Assembly: GCA_020635995.1 (NCBI GenBank)
Contig: JACJYS010000002.1
Coordinates: forward strand, 248,001 to 312,000
Origin: Chitinophagales bacterium
GTDB lineage: Bacteria; Bacteroidota; Bacteroidia; Chitinophagales; UBA8649
Direction: 5' to 3'
DNA length: 64,000 nucleotides
In this document: positions 37,140 to 46,704 of the stretch, one piece after another
How the letters are laid out: each line of letters opens with the position of its first letter
How positions within the stretch are numbered: position 1 is the first letter of the stretch
Position numbers and translations under genes: made by a program
The notes under the pieces: model-generated
What the model was told of the DNA's origin: nothing
Databases searched by the model: none
What the model saw: only the letters and a program-made list of their open reading frames with translations

Positions 37140-38573
37140 TTACTTTAACAAGAATTTAGAAATAAACTGCTTGTTTTTACTTTCTATACTTATCATATAC
37201 GCACCTTTAGACAAGTTGCTAACATTTACACTATCTTCATTAAAACTAAAATTATATACTTCTGCACCCAGCATATTATATATATGTATAGTTTTTACGT
37301 CTTTTGCTTTTAATTCTTTAAAATATAGTGTGCCTTCGCTTGGGTTTGGATAAACGTAAGCACCCATTTCTGCTTTTACGCTCGGTTTTATACCACTTAT
37401 TACTACATTGCAGGTAGCTCTTTTAGTCATATCGCTAAAATCTATACAGTTAACCAACTCCGGAAAATCTATTAAAGGATTTCTATTGCCTTGCTTTTCG
37501 TAAACATAGCTATGGCGTGTTTTTTCAAAATCGTCCGGCAAATCGGCAAAATGCCAGTCTATTAAAGTTTGCAAATCTTGGGTAGATGCTTCCGACAATA
37601 AATTATCCATACCCCAGTTTTGGCTGTACTTGCCATTGTAGGTTAGCATTATATAAAAAACAGCTCGGGCTATATCGCCTTTTCTATCGGGGCGTGGCTC
37701 TGCCACTATAATATTGTTAGCATCTCGCCCTTTAGTGTACATTAAGTAGGAATCGCTCCACGGGTTGCCTGCTACATCTCCAAAAGCATAATTACTCCTT
37801 GAAGAGTTTACATCTCCATTAGTTAATTCTAAAGCGTGCAAATCGCAACCTTCATCAAATTGTTCAAAATCACTTCTGCTTACCCCTTGAAAGTTCATCC
37901 ACGTAAAAGGTACTCTATGCTCTCTATTATAGGCAGGAGAAGGAGAAACAAAAGCAAATGTGCCTGTATAAATTCTTTTTTCGCCACTGTACTGACATTC
38001 TACATAGTGTTGGGTACTGCCACTTATTACCGTGTCGTATTCAAAAAAGTCAGCTACTATGGTTTCGTCAAACTGGCTGTACGGCACTTGAGTGTGGGGT
38101 TGTATTAAATTGGTAAATTGATTAATTACATTGCTGGCATCTACATCTATACCACTATAATAGCCTCCATAAAAATCGCTGGCGGTAGTAAAAGTACCTA
38201 CCAAAGGATTGTCTGTTTTATAAGTAATATTGCTACCACTTTGGTTGTATGCAAAAATTGAAACTTGGTAAGTATTGTTTTGCATTAAGTTTTTTACAAA
38301 GAAAAAAGTGCTGGCACTACTTTTTACAATTCTGTTTCCATTTATTATTTCGCCAGTTTGGTAGCTGGTATTATTTGTAGGGGTAAAATTTACTTGATTT
38401 TTATTAATTACCACCAAATAGCCATCTGCATCACTGGGCGAAAAACTCATAGATGCTTTATAGGTTTTTATATTGCTAAAATTTAAGTTGGTAGCTTGGT
38501 TGGTAGGTTCGGTTTGAGCATTAGCAAAATAAAACGACAACAATACAAACACAAAAACAATTTTAATCTTCAT
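37140..38573 (-). CDS. Secreted endonuclease I family protein, T9SS cargo
   Basis: 477 residues from the ATG at 38573, which gives the signal peptide MKIKIVFVFVLLSFYFANAQ; an in-frame ATG at 38600 would add nine residues. An Fn3-like domain (about 25-130) precedes an endonuclease I (EndA/NucM) domain: YNREHRVPFTWM carries the His-Arg metal-finger motif, followed by CDLHALELTNGDVNSSRSNY, and WYxxN-like HSYVYEKQGNRNPLIDFPEL. A T9SS type A sorting domain ends it (GAYVYPNPSEGTLYFKEL). It probably degrades DNA outside the cell for nutrients. Confidence 0.92.
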   Translation of the reverse strand: MKIKIVFVFVLLSFYFANAQTEPTNQATNLNFSNIKTYKASMSFSPSDADGYLVVINKNQVNFTPTNNTSYQTGEIINGNRIVKSSASTFFFVKNLMQNNTYQVSIFAYNQSGSNITYKTDNPLVGTFTTASDFYGGYYSGIDVDASNVINQFTNLIQPHTQVPYSQFDETIVADFFEYDTVISGSTQHYVECQYSGEKRIYTGTFAFVSPSPAYNREHRVPFTWMNFQGVSRSDFEQFDEGCDLHALELTNGDVNSSRSNYAFGDVAGNPWSDSYLMYTKGRDANNIIVAEPRPDRKGDIARAVFYIMLTYNGKYSQNWGMDNLLSEASTQDLQTLIDWHFADLPDDFEKTRHSYVYEKQGNRNPLIDFPELVNCIDFSDMTKRATCNVVISGIKPSVKAEMGAYVYPNPSEGTLYFKELKAKDVKTIHIYNMLGAEVYNFSFNEDSVNVSNLSKGAYMISIESKNKQFISKFLLK

Positions 38574-38868
38574 TCTTTTAATACTTATTTCAATTACCAA
38601 AGGTAAACTTATTTAATTAAAAGTTTAAAAAATTACTCGTGCCACCAACTGAAATGGTGGCACGAATGTTTACGGCTTCCTTTTTAAAAAATGTTTTGTT
38701 AAATGCCTCTACGGCAGTTAAGTGAAGCAAAACAGAAGACTCATGAGAGATTCTTCGCTACGTTGCACTCCACCCAAAAAGACGAATAGAAACCAACACC
38801 ATACGTCTTTCTGTTCTATCTAACAAGAACCTTTTTAATAACGCACGAATGTTTCCTATGTTTTGACA

Positions 38869-38910
38869 GAAACCGATATTGGACGATTATATATATTGCT
38901 AAACGATATT
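38869..38910. repeat. Partial MITE-like element end
   Basis: GAAACCGATATTGGACGATT and following ATATATAT match the end of MITE-like copies A and B with several mismatches. Confidence 0.5.
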
Positions 38911-38957
38911 AAATACACTCTTTCATCTTTAATACTTTTCATTTCCCATTATTTCTT

Positions 38958-38965
38958 TAATTTTG
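38958..38965 (+). promoter_or_regulatory. Probable -7 promoter element of fbaB
   Basis: TAATTTTG matches TAnnTTTG, 20 bases before the fbaB start; a T-rich CTTTTC lies near the -33 position. Confidence 0.55.
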
Positions 38966-38985
38966 TGCCAACTTAAAACAAAAGC

Positions 38986-40047
38986 ATGAACACCCAAGAA
39001 ATTGTAAAATTATTAGGAGAAAGTAGAGCTTCTAATTTGTTGGAATTTAAAACTCCTGCCATTAGTAAAGATAGATTGCATAAGCCTTCGCCTAATTTTA
39101 TAGATGATATTTGGAGAGATAGCAATAGAAGTAATCAAGTATTAAACAGCTTAGCAGCCATACACAATCATGGTAGATTGGGCGGAACAGGTTATGTGTC
39201 TATTTTGCCTGTTGACCAAGGTATAGAGCATACTGCCGGAGCTTCATTTGCTCCCAATCCCGATTATTTTGACCCTGAAAATATAGTAAAATTAGCCATA
39301 GAAGGAGGGTGCAATGCCGTAGCTTCTACTTATGGCGTTTTAGCATCGGTAAGCAGAAAATATGCTCATAAAATTCCTTTTGTAGTAAAAATAAACCATA
39401 ATGAATTATTAACTTATCCTAATTCTTATAACCAAGTATTGTTTGGCAGCATTAAAAATGCGTGGGAAATGGGAGCTGTGGGTGTTGGAGCTACTATATA
39501 TTTTGGTAGCGAAGAAAGCAGACGACAAATAGTAGAAATAGCAGAGGCATTTGATTATGCTCACGAGCTGGGTATGGCTACAATTTTATGGTGTTATGTA
39601 AGAAACGATGCCTTTAAAAAAGACGGAAAAGATTATCATGTTGCTGCCGATTTAACATCGCAGGCTAATCATTTGGGTGTTACCATACAAGCCGATATTA
39701 TTAAACAAAAATTGCCGGAAAACAATGGTGGTTTTAAGGCTATAGGTTTTGGCAAAACACATCCTAAAATGTATGATGAATTGTGTACCGACCACCCAAT
39801 AGATTTATGTCGCTACCAAGTGGCAAACTGCTATATGGGGCGTGTGGGTTTAATAAACTCCGGTGGAGCATCGGGTGGAGCAACAGACTTAGGCGATGCC
39901 GTAGAAACTGCCATTATAAATAAAAGAGCCGGAGGAATGGGTTTGATTTCGGGAAGAAAAGCTTTTCAAAAAGATTTAAAAACAGGGATTAAATTATTAA
40001 ACGCCATTCAAGATGTTTATTTGAATGATGAAATAACCATAGCTTAA
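38986..40047 (+). CDS. fbaB: Class I fructose-bisphosphate aldolase (FbaB/DhnA type)
   Basis: 353 residues, length as in E. coli FbaB. TIM-barrel aldolase making or splitting fructose 1,6-bisphosphate through a Schiff-base lysine. Landmarks: [16 protein letters not shown] near the N-terminus, [39 protein letters not shown], and the phosphate-binding region [19 protein letters not shown] and [11 protein letters not shown]. The Schiff-base Lys is most likely within the KINHN or the later strand; I did not place it with certainty. It probably heads a short unit with accD 30 bases downstream. Confidence 0.93.
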   Translation: MNTQEIVKLLGESRASNLLEFKTPAISKDRLHKPSPNFIDDIWRDSNRSNQVLNSLAAIHNHGRLGGTGYVSILPVDQGIEHTAGASFAPNPDYFDPENIVKLAIEGGCNAVASTYGVLASVSRKYAHKIPFVVKINHNELLTYPNSYNQVLFGSIKNAWEMGAVGVGATIYFGSEESRRQIVEIAEAFDYAHELGMATILWCYVRNDAFKKDGKDYHVAADLTSQANHLGVTIQADIIKQKLPENNGGFKAIGFGKTHPKMYDELCTDHPIDLCRYQVANCYMGRVGLINSGGASGGATDLGDAVETAIINKRAGGMGLISGRKAFQKDLKTGIKLLNAIQDVYLNDEITIA

Positions 40048-40077
40048 TTAACATTAAGTTTGTTTTAACTTTAAGGT

Positions 40078-40932
40078 ATGTCAAATTGGTTTAAAAGGAT
40101 AACACAAGGTATTCGCACCTCTTCAAAAGATAAGAAAGAGATGCCGGAAGGTGTCTTATACCAATGTCCTAAATGCAAAACCACTGTTCCTCAGGTAGAG
40201 TTTAAAGAGCAACTAAGTGTGTGTGCTTCTTGTGGGCATCACGAAAGACTGCTTCCTAAAGAATATTTTGACTTGTTTTTTGATGATAATTCAAGACCAA
40301 AATTGCTATTCCAAAATTTATATCCCAAGGATACTTTAAATTTTGTAGATGTAAAAACCTATCCTCAGCGTATAAAAGAAGCCAATGAAAAATCCGGAGC
40401 TACAGAAGCTATGGAGGTTTGCACTGGCAAAATGGGTGGCGAAAAAGTAGTAATAGCCGCCATGAATTTTGCCTATATAGGTGGTTCTATGGGAGCAGTA
40501 GTAGGCGAAAAAATAGCAAGAGCCATAGATTATTGTATAGAAAATAACTGCCCACTAATAATTATAAGCAAAAGTGGAGGAGCAAGAATGATGGAATCGG
40601 GCATATCATTAATGCAAATGATAAAAACAAGTGCTAAACTAACGCAATTAGCCAATGCTAAAATACCCTATATTTCTTTGCTAACCGACCCCACTACAGG
40701 AGGTGTTTCGGCATCTTTTTCAATGCTGGGCGATATAAATATAGCAGAGCCGGGAGCATTAATAGGTTTTGCCGGTCCCAGAGTAATAAAAGAAACATTA
40801 AAAGTAGATACTTTGCCGGAAGGCTTTCAAAGTTCAGAATTTTTATTAGAGCATGGCTTTTTAGATTTTATAGTAGAACGCAAAAACCTAAAAAAAGAAG
40901 TAGTAGATGCCTTGCGAATGTTGAAAGTGTAA
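40078..40932 (+). CDS. accD: Acetyl-CoA carboxylase carboxyltransferase subunit beta
   Basis: 284 residues. N-terminal zinc ribbon with Cys30, Cys33 (CPKC), Cys49 and Cys52 (CASC), then a crotonase-like carboxyltransferase domain with GARMMESGISLMQM, YISLLTDPTTGGVSASFSML and GFAGPRVIKETL. With AccA it transfers carboxyl from biotin to acetyl-CoA, making malonyl-CoA for fatty acids. AccA is not in the window. Length is normal. Confidence 0.96.
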   Translation: MSNWFKRITQGIRTSSKDKKEMPEGVLYQCPKCKTTVPQVEFKEQLSVCASCGHHERLLPKEYFDLFFDDNSRPKLLFQNLYPKDTLNFVDVKTYPQRIKEANEKSGATEAMEVCTGKMGGEKVVIAAMNFAYIGGSMGAVVGEKIARAIDYCIENNCPLIIISKSGGARMMESGISLMQMIKTSAKLTQLANAKIPYISLLTDPTTGGVSASFSMLGDINIAEPGALIGFAGPRVIKETLKVDTLPEGFQSSEFLLEHGFLDFIVERKNLKKEVVDALRMLKV

Positions 40933-40977
40933 GTTTAGCAAAAAAGAAATAAGCCAAATAGGTAAAAGTAAAAATTG

Positions 40978-40985
40978 TAACTTTG
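40978..40985 (+). promoter_or_regulatory. Probable -7 promoter element of the restriction-modification pair
   Basis: TAACTTTG matches TAnnTTTG, 19 bases before the methyltransferase start, so the pair likely has its own promoter. Confidence 0.55.
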
Positions 40986-41004
40986 TAGTTATACAATTCG
41001 TTTA

Positions 41005-42285
41005 ATGGCATCAAATTTTAAACACGATATAATTATTGGAGATAGTAGGCAAATGGATTTTCTTGCAGATTCCTCTGTTCAGCTTGCGGTTACATCTCCT
41101 CCTTATTGGCAGCTGAAAGATTATGGAACCGAAAATCAAATTGGATACCACGAAGACTATGAAACTTATATCAACAACTTAAATCTTGTTTGGAAAGAGT
41201 GCTATCGCGTTCTTGAAAACGGCTGTAGGCTTTGTGTAAATATAGGCGACCAATTTGCAAGAGCAGTTTATTACGGGAGATATAAAGTTATTCCCATTCG
41301 TACAGAAATAATTAAGTTTTGCGAAAGTATAGGATTTGATTATATGGGTGCTATTATTTGGCAAAAACAAACCACCACAAATACCACAGGTGGTGCGTCT
41401 TTAATGGGGAGCTACCCAAACCCTAGAAATGGTATTTTATCTATTGATTATGAATTTATTTTAATTTTTAAAAAGCTTGGCACACCTAAAAAAGTGAGTA
41501 AAGAAATTAAAAATCAGTCTAGTATGACCAAAGAAGAGTGGAAACAATATTTTCAAGGGCATTGGAATTTTGGTGGAGCAAGACAAGATGGGCACATTGC
41601 AATGTTTCCAGAAGAATTGCCGCATAGATTAATAAAAATGTTTTCTTTTGTAGGAGATACAGTTTTAGACCCATTTTTAGGAAGTGGTACAACTTCTCTT
41701 GCTGCTAAAAAACTGAACAGAAATTCTGTAGGATTTGAAATAAATAATGAGTTTAAACCTCTTATTGAGAAAAAATTGGGTATAAAAACACCCGAGTTAA
41801 GACAACACACTTTTAATTTCCATACGCAGAAATTACATACTGATTTTGAAAAAGAAATTAAAAAATTACCGTATGTTTTTAAAGATTTTCACAATTTTGA
41901 TAAAAAAATTGACCCTAAAAAATTACAATTTGGCTCAAAGCTAGATAAAAACAGTAAAGACCGCGAGAACTTTTATCGGGTTAAGGAAATCATTAGCCCT
42001 GAATTAATAAAATTAAATAACGATTTAATTGTCCGTCTTCTTGGCGTTAAAGAGTATCCCGAAGTAAATGGAAAAGCCACAGAATTTTTAAGAGAGAAAA
42101 CAAATAATCAACAAATATTTTTAAAGTTTGATAAACAAAAACACGATAAATCTAACAACCTTTTAGCTTATGTATATTTAAAAAACAAGACTTTTTTAAA
42201 TGCTCATTTAATTAAAAATGGTCTTGCCTTAGTAGATGAAAGTCAAAATTTTAAATTCAAAGAAAAATTCTTAAAATATAATTGA
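41005..42285 (+). CDS. Type II DNA methyltransferase (beta class) with an SNase-like C-terminal domain
   Basis: 426 residues. The catalytic TSPPYWQLKDYG motif lies at residues 30-41, and the SAM-binding DPFLGSGTTSLAAKKL near 222, an order typical of beta-class amino-methyltransferases; the TSPPY form is usual for N4-cytosine enzymes. About residues 335-426 look like the later half of a staphylococcal-nuclease domain: IVRLLGVKEYPEVNGKATEF, KFDKQKHDKSNNLLAYVYLK and NAHLIKNGLALVDES. The nuclease active-site Arg in the DKYGR-like loop is Asn here (DKSNN), so this tail is probably not catalytic. The restriction gene overlaps its stop. It should protect host DNA against the partner enzyme. Confidence 0.88.
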   Translation: MASNFKHDIIIGDSRQMDFLADSSVQLAVTSPPYWQLKDYGTENQIGYHEDYETYINNLNLVWKECYRVLENGCRLCVNIGDQFARAVYYGRYKVIPIRTEIIKFCESIGFDYMGAIIWQKQTTTNTTGGASLMGSYPNPRNGILSIDYEFILIFKKLGTPKKVSKEIKNQSSMTKEEWKQYFQGHWNFGGARQDGHIAMFPEELPHRLIKMFSFVGDTVLDPFLGSGTTSLAAKKLNRNSVGFEINNEFKPLIEKKLGIKTPELRQHTFNFHTQKLHTDFEKEIKKLPYVFKDFHNFDKKIDPKKLQFGSKLDKNSKDRENFYRVKEIISPELIKLNNDLIVRLLGVKEYPEVNGKATEFLREKTNNQQIFLKFDKQKHDKSNNLLAYVYLKNKTFLNAHLIKNGLALVDESQNFKFKEKFLKYN

Positions 42286-42917
42286 TGGCAAAAGAGTGGA
42301 TATTAAATAGTGCTATGAATAGGTTTCAACTTAATTTTAAACGAAATGTTGGAGCAACATCTGAAAATATAAGAGAATGTGAACCGAAAAGCCTAAAAGA
42401 ATGGCAAGTTTATTACTTTGAAAATGTAAGAAGCAAAGAACACATTATAGAACTCGGCAAAAAACTATACGTTAAAATAACAGAAGTTATTGCTGCTGAA
42501 GTAGAGGAAATTACGGAAGAAGATTGCATTGATTATATGCTAAATCTTGTAATAAACCGCACGTTTGACGGATACATTACAGAAATAAAAACAATTTACG
42601 GACAGTTAGAAAAAGCCGTAAATCAAAAGATAGAACCAGCACCAGATAAGTGGGATAGATTATATAATGTAGATTTTTTTATTCAAATAAAGGGAAAATA
42701 TATTGGCATTCAAATAAAGCCGGTCAATCAAGGAATTCAATTGCCACAAATATTTAAAGAACAAGAGATTCAAAAAGAAACACATCAAAATTTTGAAAAA
42801 GAATTTGGAGGGAAAGTCTTTTATGTTTATTCTGCAAAAAATAATGGTAAAAAAGTGATCATGAATATGAATGTAATAGAAGATATTAAGGAAGAAATAA
42901 ACAGGCTGAATAAATAG
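42285..42917 (+). CDS. Type II restriction endonuclease, MjaI-like
   Basis: 210 residues from the ATG at 42285, which shares one base with the methyltransferase stop (TGATG); a TTG codon just before it is in frame but an unlikely start. The protein resembles the MjaI family (RE_MjaI), which cuts CTAG: EWILNSAMNRFQLNFKRNVG at the start, KSLKEWQVYYFENV, and PAPDKWDRLYNVDFFI. The likely PD-(D/E)xK-type core is the Asp in NVDFF (about 130) with IQIKP (about 143, Gln in place of the usual acid). Family assignment is from memory of conserved motifs, not a search. Confidence 0.8.
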   Translation: MAKEWILNSAMNRFQLNFKRNVGATSENIRECEPKSLKEWQVYYFENVRSKEHIIELGKKLYVKITEVIAAEVEEITEEDCIDYMLNLVINRTFDGYITEIKTIYGQLEKAVNQKIEPAPDKWDRLYNVDFFIQIKGKYIGIQIKPVNQGIQLPQIFKEQEIQKETHQNFEKEFGGKVFYVYSAKNNGKKVIMNMNVIEDIKEEINRLNK

Positions 42918-42997
42918 TGTAATTATTAGAATAAGTAGTTATGGGTAAAACATACAAATATATTCTGTAGAAAATGTAATTAATACCAAAAAAGTAC

Positions 42998-43005
42998 TAT
43001 CTTTG
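42998..43005 (+). promoter_or_regulatory. Probable -7 promoter element of rpsO
   Basis: TATCTTTG matches TAnnTTTG, 32 bases before the rpsO start. Confidence 0.6.
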
Positions 43006-43037
43006 CCGTCTGAAAAAAGAAGACGTTAAAAATTATC

Positions 43038-43310
43038 ATGGAAAAAGTAACAGCAGAAAGAAAAAAAGAATTGTTTAAAGAGTTTGGCGGTGCTGAAACC
43101 AACACAGGTTCTGTAGATGCTCAAGTAGCATTATTAACAGAAAGAATTTTACACCTTACTGAGCATGTAAAAAAGAACAAAAAAGATTTCTCTAATACCA
43201 AAGCATTAACTAAAATGGTTGGTAAAAGAAGAAAACTATTAGCTTACATAGCTAAAAAAGACATTGTAAGATACAGAGAGTTGATAGAAAAACTCGGATT
43301 AAGAAGATAA
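43038..43310 (+). CDS. rpsO: 30S ribosomal protein S15
   Basis: 90 residues, normal length. Conserved S15 features: TGSVDAQVALLTERILHLTE, HVKKNKKDFSNTKALTKMVG with KRRKLLAYI, and the end RYRELIEKLGLRR. S15 binds 16S rRNA in the central domain and helps assemble the platform. It precedes pnp, the order found in many bacteria, and a terminator-like hairpin separates the two. Confidence 0.98.
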   Translation: MEKVTAERKKELFKEFGGAETNTGSVDAQVALLTERILHLTEHVKKNKKDFSNTKALTKMVGKRRKLLAYIAKKDIVRYRELIEKLGLRR

Positions 43311-43328
43311 TCCAATACAAATTTTTAA

Positions 43329-43366
43329 AAAGATGCCACTTTTTTTACAGTGGCATCTTTCATTTT
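43329..43366 (+). terminator. Hairpin between rpsO and pnp
   Basis: Stem AAAGATGCCACT / AGTGGCATCTTT, 12 bp, loop 8 bases, followed by a modest T-rich stretch. Acts as terminator or as an RNase processing site in the rpsO-pnp transcript. Confidence 0.75.
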
Positions 43367-43379
43367 AAGATATAACAAT

Positions 43380-45494
43380 ATGAATTTAGGAATAAAAAAA
43401 ACCGTTACACTTGGTAATGGACAAACGATAGAAATAGAAACAGGAAAATTAGCAAAGCAAGCAGACGGTGCTGTGGTGCTAAAACAAGGAGATACCATGA
43501 TACTGGCTACAGTAGTATCGGAAAAAACCGCTGGCGATGATGTAGATTTTATGCCACTAATGGTAGATTATAAAGAAAATTTTTCGGCTACAGGAAGTAT
43601 TCCCGGAGGCTTTTTAAGAAGAGAAGGTCGCCCTTCAGATTATGAAGTACTTATTTGCAGATTAATAGACAGAGCATTGCGACCAATGTTTCCGGAAGAT
43701 TATCATGCTAATACCGTAGTAACTGTACGTTTAATATCAAGTGATGGACAAGTAATGCCGGATGCTTTAGCTTGTTTAGCCGCATCGGCAGCCATTCAAG
43801 TATCTGATATACCTTTCCCTGAACCAATTTCTGAAGTGCGTGTAGCTAAAGTAAATGACAATTACGTTATTAACCCAACTAAAGATGAGTTGGAGCAGGC
43901 AACGATAGATATGATTGTAGCCGCTACTGAAAAAAATATAGTAATGGTAGAGGGCGAATTAGACGAAGCCAGCGAAGCCGAAATGACAGAAGCTATTAAA
44001 CTGGCTCATGATGAAATTAAAAAACAATGTAAGCTACAGCTTGAATTAGCAGCAGCGGTGGGCAGAACACCAAGAGAATATAGCCACGAAAAACACGATG
44101 AAGAGTTAAGAGATGCTATACATAAATTCTCTTTTGAAAGATATAAAGAAATAGCAGGAAAAGGATTGGCTAATAAACAAGAAAGAAGTGAGCTGTTTAA
44201 TGCGGTAAAAGAAGAATTTAAAGAAACCCTTAGCGAAGAAGAAGTAGCTGAAAAAGCATTTTTAATAGGTCAATATTTTAAAGCTTCGCAAAAAGCAGCC
44301 GTGCGTGAAGTAATGCTTGAAACGCAAAGCAGACTTGACGGAAGAAAAATGACCGAAATAAGACCTATTTGGAGTGAAGTAGATTATTTGCCAAAAACAC
44401 ACGGTTCGGCAGTTTTTACAAGAGGAGAAACCCAATCTTTAACTTCTGTTACTTTAGGTGCTAAAACAGATGAGCAACTTATAGACGGTGCTTTCTTTAG
44501 TGGCACTGAAAATTTTATGTTGCACTACAATTTCCCTTCGTTTTCTACAGGCGAAGCTCGTATGCCAAGAGGTGTAAGCCGAAGAGAAGTAGGACATGGA
44601 AATTTAGCTCATAGAGCTTTAAAAAGAATGTTGCCAAAAGAAAACCCATACACAATAAGAGTAGTATCTGATATTTTAGAGTCCAATGGTTCATCTTCTA
44701 TGGCTACAGTTTGTGCGGGAAGTTTAGCACTTATGGACGCAGGTGTTCAATTAAAAAGACCCGTTTCAGGTATTGCTATGGGCTTAGTAACTGACGGTTC
44801 TCGCTATGCAGTGCTTTCCGATATTTTGGGAGATGAAGACCACCTTGGCGATATGGACTTTAAAGTAACAGGTACTGAAAAAGGAATTACAGCCGTTCAA
44901 ATGGATTTAAAAATTGACGGACTTCCTTACGAAGTATTAGAAAAAGCATTAAACCAAGCTAAAGAAGGCAGACTTCATATACTAAATGAAATGAAGAAAA
45001 CCCTTGCCGAACCTAATAAAGAGCTTAAACCGCATACACCTACCATAGTACAAATTAGAATACCGGGCGATACCATAGGTGCTGTGATAGGAACAGGAGG
45101 AAAAGTAATACAAGAAATACAAGCTACTACAGAAACCACTATTTCTATAACAGAAGATGGCAAAGAAGGTGTAGTACAAATATATGGACCGGGAAAAGTG
45201 GCTATAGATGCTGCTTTAAAATGGATAAAAGGCTTAACTGCAAAACCGGAAATAGGAGAGATTTACGAAGGTAAAGTAAAGAGTATTAAAGATTTTGGAG
45301 TATTTGTTGAGTTTTTGCCAGGGCAAGAAGCTTTAGTGCATATTTCTGAGCTTTCTCATTCAAGAATTAATAATGTAGAAGAAGCCGGTATAAATGTAGG
45401 CGATGAAATGAGAGTTAAATTGGTAAAATTTGACGATAAAAAGAAAAAGTACGTTTTATCAAGAAAAGCACTTTTGCCAAAGAACAACGATTAA
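43380..45494 (+). CDS. pnp: Polyribonucleotide nucleotidyltransferase (PNPase)
   Basis: 704 residues from ATG 43380; an upstream in-frame GTG at 43350 lies inside the rpsO hairpin and is unlikely. Two RNase PH domains (first with [20 protein letters not shown]; second with [29 protein letters not shown] and [20 protein letters not shown]), a KH domain with GxxG ([12 protein letters not shown]) and a C-terminal S1 domain ([20 protein letters not shown]). PNPase degrades RNA 3'-5' using phosphate. Confidence 0.98.
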   Translation: MNLGIKKTVTLGNGQTIEIETGKLAKQADGAVVLKQGDTMILATVVSEKTAGDDVDFMPLMVDYKENFSATGSIPGGFLRREGRPSDYEVLICRLIDRALRPMFPEDYHANTVVTVRLISSDGQVMPDALACLAASAAIQVSDIPFPEPISEVRVAKVNDNYVINPTKDELEQATIDMIVAATEKNIVMVEGELDEASEAEMTEAIKLAHDEIKKQCKLQLELAAAVGRTPREYSHEKHDEELRDAIHKFSFERYKEIAGKGLANKQERSELFNAVKEEFKETLSEEEVAEKAFLIGQYFKASQKAAVREVMLETQSRLDGRKMTEIRPIWSEVDYLPKTHGSAVFTRGETQSLTSVTLGAKTDEQLIDGAFFSGTENFMLHYNFPSFSTGEARMPRGVSRREVGHGNLAHRALKRMLPKENPYTIRVVSDILESNGSSSMATVCAGSLALMDAGVQLKRPVSGIAMGLVTDGSRYAVLSDILGDEDHLGDMDFKVTGTEKGITAVQMDLKIDGLPYEVLEKALNQAKEGRLHILNEMKKTLAEPNKELKPHTPTIVQIRIPGDTIGAVIGTGGKVIQEIQATTETTISITEDGKEGVVQIYGPGKVAIDAALKWIKGLTAKPEIGEIYEGKVKSIKDFGVFVEFLPGQEALVHISELSHSRINNVEEAGINVGDEMRVKLVKFDDKKKKYVLSRKALLPKNND

Positions 45495-45538
45495 TTATTG
45501 TTAAATAAATCTTAAAAAGTAGATTTAAGTAATATCGC

Positions 45539-45685
45539 TGAAACTAATTGCGTTTTCTTTGTGTATAAAATATATACAGTTGCATAAACTGTTCAAAATA
45601 TAGTAGGTTTTATACCTATTGTTTTAGTTTTAGTTAGTTAGTTTAGAAAATGGTAAAGATTCTCAGTCTTTACCATTTTCGTTTT
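45539..45685 (+). ncRNA. Hairpin unit 1: possible small RNA
   Basis: The unit starts with TGAAACT, then a near-consensus -7 element (TTTCTTTG, 45554-45561), about 65 bases of AT-rich body, TTAGTTTTAGTTAGTTAGTT, and a 13-bp hairpin (45647-45659 with 45667-45679, loop TTCTCAG). Unit 2 shares this order. No reading frame of note is present. Could also be only a repeated terminator with leader. Confidence 0.45.
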
Positions 45686-45689
45686 ATAG

Positions 45690-45719
45690 CAATAGTCTTT
45701 TTGTGTTCACAATTGGTAT
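45690..45719. repeat. Partial MITE-like element end
   Basis: TTTTTGTGTTCACAATTGGT plus AT matches the right end of copy A (TTTTGTGTTAACAATTGGTA) with about one mismatch. Confidence 0.6.
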
Positions 45720-45806
45720 AAAATCTAAAAAATGGCATCTATAGGTATAAGATTTTACCATGAAATAATAGACGCAAAAAAATAATTTCATTTTTTTTAC
45801 TCAAAG

Positions 45807-45950
45807 TGAAACTTTATTTATTCCTTTGCGTACATAACGACACAAACCTTTTCATAGGTGTAAATTTGCGATAAGCAAATTTCAATTGTTAGTTTTAGTT
45901 AGTTAGTTTAAAAGCGAGGTGGACTCTCAATCCACCTCGCTTTTAGTTTT
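45807..45950 (+). ncRNA. Hairpin unit 2: possible small RNA
   Basis: Same order as unit 1: TGAAACT, TTCCTTTG (45821-45828), an AT-rich body with a hairpin AAATTTGC / GCAAATTT, TTAGTTTTAGTTAGTTAGTT, then a 14-bp hairpin (45910-45923 with 45931-45944, loop CTCTCAA) and T-rich tail. The stem sequence is unrelated to that of unit 1 while leader and loop are alike. Confidence 0.45.
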
Positions 45951-45986
45951 TATGCCTTAAATTAGTCAAAATCTTTTTTCATGCCG

Positions 45987-45994
45987 TATTTTTG
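45987..45994 (+). promoter_or_regulatory. Probable -7 promoter element of rpe
   Basis: TATTTTTG matches TAnnTTTG, 19 bases before the rpe start. Confidence 0.5.
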
Positions 45995-46013
45995 TTTTCA
46001 AACAATTTGAAAA

Positions 46014-46676
46014 ATGACCTCAGCCATTATAGCACCATCTATATTAGCGGCAGATTTTGCCAACTTAAAACAAGATATTGAATTAATTCAAAACTCTGAA
46101 GCAGAGTGGGTACATGTAGATGTTATGGATGGAGTTTTTGTGCCTAATATCTCTTTTGGATTTCCTATTTTGAAAGCTGTTAAAGAAAATACTACAAAAT
46201 TTATTGATGTTCATTTAATGATTGTAAAGCCTGAAAGGTATATTGAGCAATTTGTAAAAGACGGAGCCAATGGTATTTCTGTACATTATGAAGGCAATTT
46301 GCACATACATAGTTTGCTTAGCCAAATAAGAAATGCAGGAGCTAAAGCCGGCTTAGTACTTAATCCTCATACACCCGTGCATGTTATAAAAGATGTACTA
46401 CATTTAATAGACACTTTACTTATTATGTCGGTAAATCCTGGTTTTGGCGGTCAAAAATTTATACCCGAAACTATAGCCAGAGTTAAAGAAGCCACACAAA
46501 TAATAAAAGAAAAAGGAACAAATACCATTATACAAGTAGATGGAGGCGTTAATGCAGAAAATGCCACTTCGCTCTTTAATGCAGGGGCTAATTGTTTAGT
46601 GGCAGGTAGTGCCGTTTTTAAATCAAATAATCCATTAGAATATATTGCTCAATTAAAAGCCTGCAAAAAATACTAA
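46014..46676 (+). CDS. rpe: Ribulose-phosphate 3-epimerase
   Basis: 220 residues, TIM barrel. Interconverts ribulose 5-phosphate and xylulose 5-phosphate in the pentose phosphate pathway. Motifs: APSILAADFANLKQDIE, HVDVMDGVFVPNISFG (catalytic Asp), DVHLMI, VNPGFGGQKF and IQVDGGVN (second Asp). Length is typical. Confidence 0.97.
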   Translation: MTSAIIAPSILAADFANLKQDIELIQNSEAEWVHVDVMDGVFVPNISFGFPILKAVKENTTKFIDVHLMIVKPERYIEQFVKDGANGISVHYEGNLHIHSLLSQIRNAGAKAGLVLNPHTPVHVIKDVLHLIDTLLIMSVNPGFGGQKFIPETIARVKEATQIIKEKGTNTIIQVDGGVNAENATSLFNAGANCLVAGSAVFKSNNPLEYIAQLKACKKY

Positions 46677-46704
46677 GCTTTGCTTAATCTCGTTAATATT
46701 GCAC

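Larger units (their letters stand above)
38601..38985. other. Intergenic stretch with hairpin and partial repeats
   Basis: No gene is seen. It holds a hairpin CGTGCCACC / GGTGGCACG (about 38639-38665), a degenerate piece like the palindromic repeat family (TTCTTCGCTACG near 38751), a partial MITE-like end (38869-38910), and the fbaB promoter. Confidence 0.6.
45495..46013. other. 519-bp non-coding stretch after pnp
   Basis: No protein gene is visible. It holds two similar hairpin units (45539-45685 and 45807-45950), a partial MITE-like end (45690-45719), and the rpe promoter. Confidence 0.7.

Noticed and set aside
42282..42284. TTG start for the restriction endonuclease
   Set aside because: The ATG at 42285 follows at once and gives a standard stop-start overlap.
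41005..42917. Possible BREX/DISARM-like defence island around the restriction-modification pair
   Set aside because: No helicase, protease or phosphatase genes flank it; the neighbours are housekeeping genes.
43350..43379. GTG start for pnp upstream of ATG 43380
   Set aside because: It lies in the rpsO-pnp hairpin, and the ATG gives the normal PNPase N-terminus.
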